Shown piece by piece: positions 44,142 through 54,292 of a stretch of DNA of 64,000 bases (the stretch's first letter is position 1; each line of letters opens with the position of its first letter). The notes beneath the pieces were generated by a model. The model ran no database searches and was not told where the DNA came from. It was given only the letters and a program-made list of their open reading frames with translations. Origin of the DNA: Glaciecola sp047637355 (GTDB lineage Bacteria; Pseudomonadota; Gammaproteobacteria; Enterobacterales; Alteromonadaceae). The position numbers and the translations under genes were made by a program. The stretch spans positions 32,072 through 96,071 of the forward strand of contig JBLIKA010000003.1 in assembly GCA_047637355.1 (NCBI GenBank), read 5' to 3'.

Positions 44142-46805
44142 GTGAAACCATTGAAAATTAACAAACTTAGTTATGCCATTATAACTGCCCTAAGTACTTC
44201 GTCTTTCGCTATGGCGCAAGAAGCCACAGATGAAACTGAAACGGGCCGTGTCATTGAAACAATTCAAGTGACTGCTACTAAACGTACTGAATCGATCCAA
44301 GCAGTTCCGGTCACAGTTAGTGCCTTGAGCGGCGACGCTTTAGAAAATTTAGGGGTAGATAATTTTCAAGATTACGTCGAATTTTTACCTAACGTTGTAT
44401 TCCAAGGCACAGGCCCTGGTCAAAACGAAATATATATCCGTGGTGCAGCAACGTCACAAACCAACATAGCGGTATCTACCGTGCAAGCTTTGCAACCTTC
44501 GGTTGCTTTTTACCTCGACGAACAGCCAGTATCAATGCAGGGCCGAAACCTAGATATTTACGCTGCTGATGTGGCTCGCGTAGAAGTGCTGCCCGGTCCT
44601 CAAGGGACTTTGTTCGGTGCAAGCTCGCAGTCAGGTACAGTTCGAATGATTACCAACAAGCCTAGCTTTAGTGGCTTCGCTGGTGGACTCGACTTAGGTA
44701 CAAGCTTTACTAAAGATGGTGAGATGAGCAATTCGGTTGAAGCCTTTTTAAACTTCACCCCTGCCGACGATTTAGCCGTTCGAGTTACTGTATACAACGA
44801 TAACCAAGGTGGTTGGATAGATAATATCCGTAATGAACCTGGCCAAGGTGGATATGCTGGCAGCGCAATCGTTATCAATAGAATTTCAGGTGGCGTATTA
44901 AGCGACCCTGCAAGTGCTGAAGTCATTGCTCCGAATAACGATAACTTAGTTGAAGACGATGCTAACGACGCAAGTTATGCAGGTTTTAGACTTGGTGTGG
45001 CTTACGAAGTTAACGATGACTGGGATTTGTTGGTTCAACATACTCAGCAGCAGCTAGATACTGAAGGCGTATTTGCATACGATCCGAATCTTGAAGGCAC
45101 ACAGTCGGTTAATCGTTTTCAAGAAGACAAAAACTCAGATGTATTTGGTTTAACTACATGGACGCTTAGCGGACGCTTAGATGAACTTGATATAGTTTAC
45201 ACTGGTGGTTTGCTGAATCGTGATATTGCTTCGACCGTAGATTATACTGGCTATACAAATGGTGGTTTATTCGCCGCATATTATGTGTGTAACCATTATA
45301 CAGCGGCTACGCCTGCTGATGTTCAATGCTTGGATCCGAATAAATTCTATAAAGAAGAAACAGATACCTCGCGGGTAACACACGAACTTAGATTTAACAC
45401 CGACGCTACAAATGATTGGCGTATCACTGCTGGTATTTTCTACGATTCACAAGAATTGAGCACTGTTGGTAAATTCAAAATAGCCAATACTGAATTGTTT
45501 CCTACTTTAGCGAGAACCACCGTTGGCCAGGAAGGCATCAACAGTAATGGCGGCCCGTTTGAATCAGAGGTTAGTTTCATTAATGATGTAACTCATGGCA
45601 TTGACCAAATTGCAGTTTTCGGTCAAGCAGAATACGATTTATCTGATACAGTAACAGTAAGCTTGGGTGCTCGTTGGTATGAAATAGAGGACGATTACAA
45701 AGGGTCAACTTCGACGGTAGATGTTACTCGCAGATTAAGAGCCTTTGGTACATTAGATCCTAATGAACTTGCTGCGGTAGGTGAAGACCCCGCAGAAATT
45801 GATGCAGCCATCGCGAGTGGACAGTTAGATGTCTCGTTATTGGATGACAGCGGCGCACTTACCGTTGATGATATTATATATAAGGCATCGATCGATTGGA
45901 AAGCGAGTAGTGACTTGTTGTTCTTTGCTACTTATAGTGAAGGCTTTAGACCACCGGTAACTAACCGCGTTGGTGGTGGCTTGGCGACTAATCAACAGGG
46001 TGCATTTGACGGTTTTAGAATTCCAGTTTATTCAGAGACAGATACGCTTACAAACTATGAAGTTGGCATGAAAGGAGACTTTTTTGACGGAGTACTTCGT
46101 GTTAATGCAACAGCCTTCTTCTCTGATATCGAAGACCTACAAACGTCTAGATTTGACCCGACCAATGTTAGTTTCTTAGTATTTACTGATAACGTTGGTG
46201 ACGCTGAGATTAAAGGTGTTGATGGCGATATTACTTGGCTTGCGACTGATAACTTAATTTTAGATGCGTCGTTCAGTCTACTAGACACTGAGTTAATTAG
46301 CGTTAATGATGAATTGGCTGGTATTGCACCGCCGGTAGGTAGTGAGTTGCCATACTCAGCTTCGTTCTCAGGAAATATCAGAGCTCGTTATTTCTATGAA
46401 ATGGACAATGGTTTAACTGGTTTTGTTAATGGTTCACTTGTATACACTGGTGACCGTTTAGCCAGTATGACTATGGACGCCTTTGTTCTTGAAGACACAA
46501 CAAGACTTGTTTACGGCACCGGCAGCGGATTAAGTATTCAAAAAGAAGCTGACGTATATGAAGGTGTTAACTACACCGACACTAACGGCAACCTTTTTGC
46601 TGGTGGACGTTACATTCAAGATAGCTATATGCTTGCAAACGTTTCATTCGGCGTAACTAATGATGAATGGAAAGCAGAAATATTCATTGATAACTTGTTT
46701 GATGAACGCGCTATTTTGCACGTAGACAATCAGCAGTTCACACCTAAAGTTGTGAGTAACAGACCGCGTACTATTGGCTTTAGATTATCATACGACTTTT
46801 TCTAA
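44142..46805 (+). CDS. TonB-dependent outer-membrane receptor
   Basis: An 887-aa receptor starting at GTG 44142. A signal peptide (about 1-25, ending SFAMA) is followed by a TonB box (IETIQVTATKR), a plug domain with LEVLPGPQGTLFGASSQSG-like sequence (here VARVEVLPGPQGTLFGASSQ) and a 22-strand barrel ending in the canonical aromatic IGFRLSYDFF. The substrate is unknown; the barrel type resembles receptors for complex organic ligands rather than classic siderophore receptors. It heads a group with a TPR-sulfotransferase. Confidence 0.92.
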   Translation: MKPLKINKLSYAIITALSTSSFAMAQEATDETETGRVIETIQVTATKRTESIQAVPVTVSALSGDALENLGVDNFQDYVEFLPNVVFQGTGPGQNEIYIRGAATSQTNIAVSTVQALQPSVAFYLDEQPVSMQGRNLDIYAADVARVEVLPGPQGTLFGASSQSGTVRMITNKPSFSGFAGGLDLGTSFTKDGEMSNSVEAFLNFTPADDLAVRVTVYNDNQGGWIDNIRNEPGQGGYAGSAIVINRISGGVLSDPASAEVIAPNNDNLVEDDANDASYAGFRLGVAYEVNDDWDLLVQHTQQQLDTEGVFAYDPNLEGTQSVNRFQEDKNSDVFGLTTWTLSGRLDELDIVYTGGLLNRDIASTVDYTGYTNGGLFAAYYVCNHYTAATPADVQCLDPNKFYKEETDTSRVTHELRFNTDATNDWRITAGIFYDSQELSTVGKFKIANTELFPTLARTTVGQEGINSNGGPFESEVSFINDVTHGIDQIAVFGQAEYDLSDTVTVSLGARWYEIEDDYKGSTSTVDVTRRLRAFGTLDPNELAAVGEDPAEIDAAIASGQLDVSLLDDSGALTVDDIIYKASIDWKASSDLLFFATYSEGFRPPVTNRVGGGLATNQQGAFDGFRIPVYSETDTLTNYEVGMKGDFFDGVLRVNATAFFSDIEDLQTSRFDPTNVSFLVFTDNVGDAEIKGVDGDITWLATDNLILDASFSLLDTELISVNDELAGIAPPVGSELPYSASFSGNIRARYFYEMDNGLTGFVNGSLVYTGDRLASMTMDAFVLEDTTRLVYGTGSGLSIQKEADVYEGVNYTDTNGNLFAGGRYIQDSYMLANVSFGVTNDEWKAEIFIDNLFDERAILHVDNQQFTPKVVSNRPRTIGFRLSYDFF

Positions 46806-46840
46806 GTAACATGATATAAATTGTCATAGCAGTATATAGG

Positions 46841-46864
46841 AGCCCCTTTTATAGGGGCTTTTTT
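46841..46864 (+). terminator. Terminator after the TonB receptor
   Basis: AGCCCCT (46841-46847) pairs with AGGGGCT (46853-46859) over a 5-base loop and is followed by six Ts. Confidence 0.9.
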
Positions 46865-46917
46865 ATGTTAATTTACATACTAAAATGAAATAAACTTTGG
46901 CAACAAATTAGGTAACT

Positions 46918-48897
46918 ATGTCAGCACAAATTCTATCTCATGCGCATGAACTTAAACGCATTCAGCAGCTACTTCAACAAAGTAAGTTTGAAGATGCCGA
47001 ACAAAGTGCAATTGCTTTATTAGAGGACAAACTTGATATTCAGGTAGAAACTCAAAGTCGCTATTTGTTGGCTGTATGTAGGCGACTACAGCGCAAATAT
47101 GAGCAAGCCATAGAAGATGTCGAACAGTTGCTACAAATTACACCTGAACACGCTAGAGCGCATCAAGAACTAGGTTATAATTATCGGGCTTTGGGGCAAG
47201 GTAAGCTAGCCAGTATTCATTTTTATAAGGCGACCAAGCTAAACCCTGCACTATTATCTGCATGGCAAGCTTTGCTGCCCATTTATCAACAAGCAGACCA
47301 AAAAGAAGCGTTTGTATTATGTAAAAATCAAATCGATCATTTGAGTGGACTGCCTAGGTCCTTGCTCGCAGCAACAGACCTGCTTTACGACGGCAAAATA
47401 GTAGAGGCTGACGCACTATGTCGCCACTACCTGCAGGAAAATAAACATTCTTTAGACGGCTTGCTGTTACTAGCAGAAATTGCCGTATCTTCAAAAGCGA
47501 TATCTGAAGCCGAATTTATCCTGGAGACCTGCATCGAGCTAGCACCCGATAATTTAGAGGCAAAATACCAGCTATTCAAAATTTATAGTAAATTAGGTAA
47601 GTTTTCAAAAGCGCTGTCTTTGGGAGACATTCTAGTTCAAAAAGATCCCAATAATATTTTCTATTCAGTCGCGAAAGCAACCGCACTAGTGGGTGTCGGT
47701 GAGATTCAAAAAGCAATTGATATTTATCTACAAATAATTGACGACAATAAAGCAGAATCCAATGTATATCTGTTGCTAGGTCATGCGTATAAAACACAAG
47801 GTAATATTGAGAAATCGGTAATCGCTTATCAACAGGCTTATCAACTTGAAGTGCATTGCGGCGACGCATACTGGAGTCTAGCTAATACAAAGACCTACAA
47901 ATTTAACGCTGAAGAGATTCAACATATGCTCGCCGGCACCACAAAGAATGAGGTGAGCCTAAAAGATAAGGTGCATTTACATTTTGCTTTAGGTAAAGCT
48001 TATGAAGATGAAAAGCACTATGAACAATCTTTCTTACATTACGAGTTGGGTAATCAGTTACAAAGTAAGACATTAAGCTACTCTAGTAACAACCATGCAC
48101 AATTTGTAGAATCGCAAATTAAGGCATTTACGCCTGAGTTAGTCGCAAAATTTGGCAATCTGGGCTGCTCGGATCCCGCCCCTATATTTATTGTAGGGAT
48201 GCCCAGAGCCGGCTCTACTCTGCTGGAACAGATACTCGCTTCTCATTCTGCAGTCGATGGCACTATGGAATTGCATGAAATTTTAGGCTTAGCAAGTAAC
48301 TTAAGTAAAAAGCAAGGTTCCAAACCAGTTTATCCGCATAACATCCAGAGCATACCGGAACATTATTTTGCAGAGTTAGGCAAGAAGTTCATTCAGGACA
48401 CACAAGTGTATAGACAGGGCGCTGCTTACTTTATTGATAAAATGCCAAACAATTATATGCATATAGGCTTAATTAAACTTATTTTGCCAAATGCCAAAAT
48501 AATTGATGCAAGACGTGACCCTATGGCTTGTTGCTTTAGTGTTTTTAAACAACTATTTGGCGAAGGGCAAGAGTTCAGCTATTCGCTCAGTGATATTGCG
48601 CAATATTATCAAAACTACGTAAAACTCATGGATCATTGGCAACAAGTGTTCCCTGCTCAAATATTACGGGTTCAACATGAAGACGTAGTTAACGATACGG
48701 AAGAACAGATAAGACGTTTACTTGATTTCTGTGGTCTTCCTTTTGAGCAAGCTTGCATCGACTTCCATAAAAACAAGCGAGCAGTAAAAACGCCAAGCGC
48801 CCAGCAAGTTCGCCAGCCCATTTATAAGACAGGACTTGAGCAGTGGACTAATTTTGAGCCGTACTTAGAGGAACTAACGACGCGTTTTAAGGTTTAG
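46918..48897 (+). CDS. TPR-repeat sulfotransferase
   Basis: A 659-aa protein. The N-terminal two thirds holds about nine TPR units (for example YEQAIEDVEQLLQITPEHARA). The C-terminal part is a sulfotransferase with the PAPS 5'-phosphosulfate loop PIFIVGMPRAGSTLLEQIL and the 3'-phosphate region DARRDPMACCFSVF. No signal peptide is seen, so it acts in the cytosol. Genes of this type often sit beside TonB receptors in Alteromonadales and sphingomonads. It overlaps the convergent oxygenase gene by 11 bases. Confidence 0.9.
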   Translation: MSAQILSHAHELKRIQQLLQQSKFEDAEQSAIALLEDKLDIQVETQSRYLLAVCRRLQRKYEQAIEDVEQLLQITPEHARAHQELGYNYRALGQGKLASIHFYKATKLNPALLSAWQALLPIYQQADQKEAFVLCKNQIDHLSGLPRSLLAATDLLYDGKIVEADALCRHYLQENKHSLDGLLLLAEIAVSSKAISEAEFILETCIELAPDNLEAKYQLFKIYSKLGKFSKALSLGDILVQKDPNNIFYSVAKATALVGVGEIQKAIDIYLQIIDDNKAESNVYLLLGHAYKTQGNIEKSVIAYQQAYQLEVHCGDAYWSLANTKTYKFNAEEIQHMLAGTTKNEVSLKDKVHLHFALGKAYEDEKHYEQSFLHYELGNQLQSKTLSYSSNNHAQFVESQIKAFTPELVAKFGNLGCSDPAPIFIVGMPRAGSTLLEQILASHSAVDGTMELHEILGLASNLSKKQGSKPVYPHNIQSIPEHYFAELGKKFIQDTQVYRQGAAYFIDKMPNNYMHIGLIKLILPNAKIIDARRDPMACCFSVFKQLFGEGQEFSYSLSDIAQYYQNYVKLMDHWQQVFPAQILRVQHEDVVNDTEEQIRRLLDFCGLPFEQACIDFHKNKRAVKTPSAQQVRQPIYKTGLEQWTNFEPYLEELTTRFKV

Positions 48898-49606
48898 CAA
48901 CAAACCAGCCGGTTAGTGACAGACGTTGTTCAGCAGCAAAGGGCGTTACATAAGTGACTGAATGAATGTGACTAACGTCGAAGAGTGATAAAACATTAAA
49001 TTGAGGTATCCAAGCGTTGCGAGGCGTTCCATCTTGCTCGTAGAATTGCAGTAAACCGCCCCAGTCGGGGTGCCAGCCTTTGGTGAGACCGAGCACAAAC
49101 GCGTAGCGCCTGCCGCGACCCGGTATTACATCGAGGTGGCGGGTCAAAAAATGCCCTGGGGTAAAGCGCGTATATTGGGGTTCAGCACCGGTGATATCTT
49201 GATTTCCGGTAATCTGTTTTATTGTTGATAAAACTTCTTCGCTACTCAAATAGTCAAAAACCTGATGCAAAAACGCTAACTCAATGTTAGCTTGACTGTT
49301 CGGCTCAGTATTTATTCTGCTCTTAAGATAGCCTTCATATATAAATCCAACACCTTGACTCGCAGCACTGAAGACTTGCTTATTAATAGCCTCTTTATCT
49401 TGCTGATTTAGGCTCGCCATTTCCACTGCAGTCTTACTTTGGTACATGTTATTTAGCACATAGTGAGTGCTAAATGGTGCGTGTTGCATGCATGCACTGC
49501 GCGTGCGTTCAGCGATATCGGCTTGTAAAAAGTTATTAACCATCAGTCGCCGGTCGGTTTTGAACTCGTTAGCTAACGTGCCAACATCAAGGCTAGGATT
49601 TATCAT
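48887..49606 (-). CDS. 2-oxoglutarate/Fe(II)-dependent oxygenase
   Basis: A 239-aa dioxygenase. The facial triad is H157 and D159 (TRHLDV) and H215 (HIHSV), with the 2-oxoglutarate Arg at about R228 (RLSLTGWF). The core resembles the prolyl-4-hydroxylase-like group. GGAG lies 6 bases before the ATG. Its target could be a small molecule or a protein side chain; the adjacent sulfotransferase suggests joint modification. Confidence 0.87.
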   Translation of the reverse strand: MINPSLDVGTLANEFKTDRRLMVNNFLQADIAERTRSACMQHAPFSTHYVLNNMYQSKTAVEMASLNQQDKEAINKQVFSAASQGVGFIYEGYLKSRINTEPNSQANIELAFLHQVFDYLSSEEVLSTIKQITGNQDITGAEPQYTRFTPGHFLTRHLDVIPGRGRRYAFVLGLTKGWHPDWGGLLQFYEQDGTPRNAWIPQFNVLSLFDVSHIHSVTYVTPFAAEQRLSLTGWFVAKP

Positions 49607-49627
49607 GCTTTCTCCGACTGCTCTGGT

Positions 49628-50212
49628 TTACTGACTAAAAGTAGCGCTAAAACTTAATGGTACGGCTTTAGAAATACTTTGCAACATTGCTACTTGCTGC
49701 AGCGCGGAAACGCCGTCATCAAGATTAAATGCGGTGGTACTAATAATGGTTGGCTTTACCGTAGTCGCGTTTATGCTGCCATTTTTTAAGCCTATCAAAG
49801 CAACGTCAAATGAGACCGGCGCTGTATTTCCCGCAATTGTCATTTCGCCCGTGATAGTGGTTCTCTTTAGCTCACCAGCTTGTAATTTGGTCAGAGCGGA
49901 ATCGATCTGTGCAGTAAAGGTTGCAACGCTATATTCACTCATATTAAAAAACATCTTTTGCATACGCTCATTTCGAATAGGTATAAGGGTATTAACTGAC
50001 ATTATGTCGATAGTGATTGTTAACTTACCTTGATCATCAAGTTGGCCAGAATAATTGTCAAACGTGTGCTGTTCAGAGATATGCTGGTTTTTTGTAGAGA
50101 CAAAATTTACTGATGACTGCGACTTGTCCAGTGTTAACGCAGCAACGCTACTAAAGCTGCTTAAAGATATTGCGATAGATGTAAAAAGTACCATTAACGT
50201 TGGTTTTGACAT
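49628..50212 (-). CDS. YceI family periplasmic protein
   Basis: A 194-aa secreted protein with signal peptide (about 1-24, ending SSVAA) and a lipocalin-like barrel typical of YceI, which binds isoprenoid-type lipids. LDKSQSSVNFVSTKN and KRTTITGEMTIAGNTAPVSF are family features. GAGA lies before the ATG and it is 21 bases from the oxygenase gene on the same strand. Confidence 0.87.
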   Translation of the reverse strand: MSKPTLMVLFTSIAISLSSFSSVAALTLDKSQSSVNFVSTKNQHISEQHTFDNYSGQLDDQGKLTITIDIMSVNTLIPIRNERMQKMFFNMSEYSVATFTAQIDSALTKLQAGELKRTTITGEMTIAGNTAPVSFDVALIGLKNGSINATTVKPTIISTTAFNLDDGVSALQQVAMLQSISKAVPLSFSATFSQ

Positions 50213-50433
50213 AGATTAGTTCTCATTGATTAGAATTGGCTTTGTGTAACTTATACAATATAACAAGTAAAATAGTTTGTTAAATTGCCGTATCTTACGC
50301 TTTTTACTATTGTTGAAAAAAACATTATACTTGTAACTAAGTTGTATAGTTTATACTGTAACAGTAATAGCGTTAAGTGAACAAATGCTAAGACGTATGG
50401 TCGTAAAAAGTGTTCACAGTATATTAAGGTGTT

Positions 50434-50865
50434 TTGAACAAGGTGTTTAGTCGTTTCGTCAGTATCACAATGATTATGTTTTTGCTTATAGCACAGGCAG
50501 GAGAGGCTTTTTCTATCTCCTCGATGGCTTGCTTTAACAACGAGCGCAATTTGATGATGACTGAAGTATCCGCAGATGTTGGTGACAGTGCTGTTGAACA
50601 TGACATGAGCTCTGAAATGAACGCGAACAATGATATGTTCGGCCAGACACCTGCAAAAAACCAAATGATAGAGCATGAATGTTGTCAGCAAGAATGCGAT
50701 TGCCCAATTGCTATGCTTTCACTTGCCGTTCTAATCGAACTTAATATTCAAGCCATTTCTCATCTAACCGAGAATGAGAAAATAGACGTTGACCGTCGCC
50801 TAGTCCATGCATTTATTCCCAGTCAGAAACGCCCCCCTAAATTTAAGTTCACTTTAACAGCCTAG
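50434..50865 (+). CDS. Exported Cys/Met-rich protein of the copper efflux locus
   Basis: A 143-aa protein starting at TTG 50434 behind AAGG. A hydrophobic N terminus (about 6-25) looks like a signal peptide, followed by a Met/Asn/Glu-rich segment and a metal-site-like CCQQECDCP. A second hydrophobic stretch (AMLSLAVLIELNI) follows. Small proteins of similar form precede Cus/Czc operons in relatives. Metal binding is inferred from the residues and context. It is 260 bases before the cusC-like gene. Confidence 0.65.
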   Translation: MNKVFSRFVSITMIMFLLIAQAGEAFSISSMACFNNERNLMMTEVSADVGDSAVEHDMSSEMNANNDMFGQTPAKNQMIEHECCQQECDCPIAMLSLAVLIELNIQAISHLTENEKIDVDRRLVHAFIPSQKRPPKFKFTLTA

Positions 50866-51125
50866 ATCTGTCTGGCGATTTTAGAGACATAATCTCGCTA
50901 TATCTTGGCGTTGTGAAAGTACTTGTTCCAGCATTCATATTAGTATGAATTCACTACTGCATGAATGAAGAATAACTTAGTTTCATTTTACACTCGATAG
51001 ACTTTAGTTCTGATTTTCAATCATTGGAATTCATTTGCTAAGATATTACCGACAGACTTTTTAAGTGTCACATTGATTTTAACTAAATGAACCGTATTCA
51101 GCCATAAGCCAGAAAAGAGTCGAAC

Positions 51126-52616
51126 ATGAGATTTTTAAAATTAGGTCATTTACCTAAACTAAAAGCAGTGACCGTTACCTTTGTATTATTCAATAGTGCG
51201 ACGCTAGGTTTTAATGTTAGCGCAAATGAAAACTCGTTGATAAGCGCAAATGTAAGCTCTAGTGAAGCACCGGATAATTATCGCCCACTGAGTTTGTCGC
51301 AAGCGATATCGATTGCGATTGAAGTTGACCCTTGGTTAACTCGCAGTGAGTTGCGTCAAAAGGCTATGATTGATACCAGTGAAGCAATTGATTCTCTGCC
51401 TAATCCTGTCATGTCGATCGGCTTGGCAAATCTTCCTACTGATGGCTTTGCTTTCGACCAAGAGCCGATGACACAGTTGAAAGCTGGAGTAATGCAGCAA
51501 TTTCCACGCGGACAGAGCCTTGCTATTCAGCGGCAGCAGCTGCAAGAACTCGCTCAACAACACCCGTTATTGCGCCAAGACCGAATGGCTAAAACGAAAG
51601 TAGCGGTGTCGTCACTGTGGTTAGAGTTTTATAGAGCCCAGCAAATTGTTGCCTTGATAGAAAACGACAGAGTACTATTTCAACAACTAGCCGAAATAAT
51701 ACAAGCTACTTATTCTTCGGCAGTCGGCAGAGTGCGTCAGCAAGATATAGTGCGAGCACAACTCGAACTCACGCGTCTTGACGACAGACTAAATACGCTG
51801 ATGTCGCAAAAAGAACAAGCTGGTGGGCAGCTACTCGAGTGGTTGAGCAATGGTAACGATTGGCAGTTATCGTCGTCGGACTTTACGCGATACAAACGCG
51901 TGTCCTCTGAACTTCCTTTGATTACTAGCTTAGCGCCATCTGTGATGAGCTTATTAGCGAGTAATGATAAGCAACACTTAGCGCAAAAATTAAATTCCCA
52001 CCCGGCTATTCTTGCCATTGAGCAACGCATCTATGCTGGTGAAATGGGTGTTCAATTAGCTAAACAATTGTATAAATCACAATGGGGCGTAAATGCAAGT
52101 TATGCGTACCGAGCTGATGACCAATTAGGTAGAAGCCGCGCTGATTTCTTTTCAATTGGCGTGTCATTCGATTTGCCTTTGTTTACGCAAAGTTCTCAAG
52201 ACAAGAAAGTATCAGCGGCAGTACGAGAAGCTGAAGCGATTAAAACTGACAAACTACTTGCGCTGCGAGGGCTGATTGCACAAGTGCAATCGACTTGGTC
52301 CCAGTATCAACGTTTACTTAAACGCCAGCAAATTTTTGATGATTCTATTTTAGTCCAAACAAGAGAACAAGCAGAAGCTTCACTGACAGCGTATACGAAC
52401 GACGACGGGGATTTTTCTGAGGTTGTGCGAGCTCGAATTGATGATTTAAATGTTCGTATCGATGTACTCAATATTCAAGTTAATTTATTAAAGGCACAAG
52501 TTGAGCTTAATTATTTTTTTACAACGGAGCAAAGTAGCGCTGCGGACCATTTGGGTTTAAATAATCAACGCCATGAAGCATCAATACTGACAAGCGAAGT
52601 TAAGGTAGGACAATAA
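51126..52616 (+). CDS. TolC-family outer-membrane factor (CusC/CzcC-like)
   Basis: A 496-aa protein with an N-terminal signal (about 1-35) and the alpha-helical barrel pattern of TolC proteins, including LSLSQAISIAIEVDPWL and SLWLEFYRAQQIVAL-type repeats. It forms the outer-membrane channel of the efflux pump encoded by the next two genes. AAGAG precedes the ATG. The next gene starts 2 bases after its stop. Confidence 0.88.
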   Translation: MRFLKLGHLPKLKAVTVTFVLFNSATLGFNVSANENSLISANVSSSEAPDNYRPLSLSQAISIAIEVDPWLTRSELRQKAMIDTSEAIDSLPNPVMSIGLANLPTDGFAFDQEPMTQLKAGVMQQFPRGQSLAIQRQQLQELAQQHPLLRQDRMAKTKVAVSSLWLEFYRAQQIVALIENDRVLFQQLAEIIQATYSSAVGRVRQQDIVRAQLELTRLDDRLNTLMSQKEQAGGQLLEWLSNGNDWQLSSSDFTRYKRVSSELPLITSLAPSVMSLLASNDKQHLAQKLNSHPAILAIEQRIYAGEMGVQLAKQLYKSQWGVNASYAYRADDQLGRSRADFFSIGVSFDLPLFTQSSQDKKVSAAVREAEAIKTDKLLALRGLIAQVQSTWSQYQRLLKRQQIFDDSILVQTREQAEASLTAYTNDDGDFSEVVRARIDDLNVRIDVLNIQVNLLKAQVELNYFFTTEQSSAADHLGLNNQRHEASILTSEVKVGQ

Positions 52617-52618
52617 CA

Positions 52619-54292
52619 ATGAACAAACAATATGAAAGTCAGAGTCGGTCGGCATCAGCCCTTACATTGCTTGCAATAGGTTTAGCCGTTGGCGTTACTT
52701 TAACCGCGCTTGTATTCACGTTTATGCTTGGCCCAAACAGCGCTTCCTCAAACGCAGTCCAAAGTGTTGAAAACCAACCTTCGTATTGGGTAGCGCCAAT
52801 GGATCCAAATTTCAGACGAGACAAGCCTGGCTTGTCGCCCATGGGCATGGATTTGGTGCCGGTATATGAAAGTAATGCAAACAGCGATGAGCAAGATAGC
52901 GCAGGTACAATTAGAATTAATCCAAACGTAGTTAATAATTTGGGGGTGAGGACAGCTAAGGTACAACGCAATGCACTCGATATTACAATAAAAACGGTAG
53001 GATATGTACAGTATAACGAAGACACATTAATACATGTTCACCCCCGGGTTGAGGGTTGGATTGAAGTACTGAATGTAAAAGCAGCCGGTGAATACGTGAA
53101 AAAAGGCGAACCATTGTATGCCTTATATTCACCCGAACTAGTGAATGCACAGGATGAATTTTTACTAGCAGTAAAACGTAATAACACAAACTTAATGGCG
53201 GCAGCAAAGTCGCGCCTGAAAGCGTTGCAAATGCCAGAGGCTGCCATCGAAAAATTAATCGCTTCTGGAAAAGTTCAGCAAACCGTCGAATTTACCGCAC
53301 CGCAAACGGGCTTCATCGATAATCTAAACATTCGTGAAGGTTTTTATGTTAAGCCGGGAATGACACTTATGTCCATTGGTGCTCTAGATGAAGTTTGGGT
53401 TGAAGCTGAGATTTTTGAGCGCCAATCAAACTTAGTGTCACTTGGATTACCAGTGCTGATGACAATGGAGTATCTACCCGGTAAAACATGGGAAGGCAAA
53501 GTTGATTATATTTATCCTACTCTAGATGCAAGCACTCGCACGTTAAGAGTGAGATTAAGATTCGACAATGCGGAATATTTCTTAAAGCCTAATATGTTTG
53601 CACAAGTCAGTATTTTTACCAGTTTACCAACTATGCAAGGTGATGTTAACAGGCTCCCTAATATTGTTGTGCCCTCAGAGGCAGTTATCCGCACAGGGTC
53701 GCAAAGTCGAGTTGTACTTGCGTTGGGCGAGGGTAAATTTAAGTCTGTGGAAGTGCTCATTGGCAATGTTGTTGAGATTGAGGCGGGTTTACCTTTGTCT
53801 GGGTCTCACGCAACAATGCAAGAAACATTGAAAGCGGGTAGTTATACAGAAATTTTATCTGGTTTAATGGACGATGACTTAGTCGTAACCTCAGCTCAAT
53901 TTTTATTGGATTCCGAAAGTAGCATCAGCTCTGACTTTAAGCGTATCGGTGGAGAGCTTAATCAGTCTCAAGACATGTCAGATCATGCTGAGAATGAACA
54001 TGTTCATGAGATGAGTGTCATGGAGAGTGAGGACAGCATGCAAAGCCAAGGTATGGAAGGCATGAGTGAGCCTGCATGGGTTGAGGCTACCGTTGATGAG
54101 GCCATGCCGGAAGATAGAATGGTGCGGCTAACGCATGCAGATATCGACGCTTGGGGAATGCCTGGAATGACTATGAATTTTGTGGTCGCTGAGAATGTCG
54201 ACTTAACTAAGTTGGAAGTGGGTAAAACCATGCAGGTGTTATTGAAAAAACCTGAGTCAGGTATGTTCGAGGTAGTGGGTGTAAAACCATGA
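52619..54292 (+). CDS. RND adaptor CusB with N-terminal metal domain and C-terminal CusF domain
   Basis: A 557-aa periplasmic adaptor. After an anchor helix (about 17-38) comes a short heavy-metal binding domain (YWVAPMDPNFRRDKPGLSPMGMD), then the hairpin, lipoyl and barrel domains (HPRVEGWIEVLNVKAAGEYV). The C-terminal 70 residues are a CusF-like domain: H in LTHADIDAW, the Trp in AWGMPGM and Met pair in GMTMNF match the Cu(I)/Ag(I) ligands of CusF. This points to copper/silver rather than Zn/Co/Cd as substrate. A Met/His-rich linker precedes it. Its stop overlaps the pump start. Confidence 0.92.
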   Translation: MNKQYESQSRSASALTLLAIGLAVGVTLTALVFTFMLGPNSASSNAVQSVENQPSYWVAPMDPNFRRDKPGLSPMGMDLVPVYESNANSDEQDSAGTIRINPNVVNNLGVRTAKVQRNALDITIKTVGYVQYNEDTLIHVHPRVEGWIEVLNVKAAGEYVKKGEPLYALYSPELVNAQDEFLLAVKRNNTNLMAAAKSRLKALQMPEAAIEKLIASGKVQQTVEFTAPQTGFIDNLNIREGFYVKPGMTLMSIGALDEVWVEAEIFERQSNLVSLGLPVLMTMEYLPGKTWEGKVDYIYPTLDASTRTLRVRLRFDNAEYFLKPNMFAQVSIFTSLPTMQGDVNRLPNIVVPSEAVIRTGSQSRVVLALGEGKFKSVEVLIGNVVEIEAGLPLSGSHATMQETLKAGSYTEILSGLMDDDLVVTSAQFLLDSESSISSDFKRIGGELNQSQDMSDHAENEHVHEMSVMESEDSMQSQGMEGMSEPAWVEATVDEAMPEDRMVRLTHADIDAWGMPGMTMNFVVAENVDLTKLEVGKTMQVLLKKPESGMFEVVGVKP

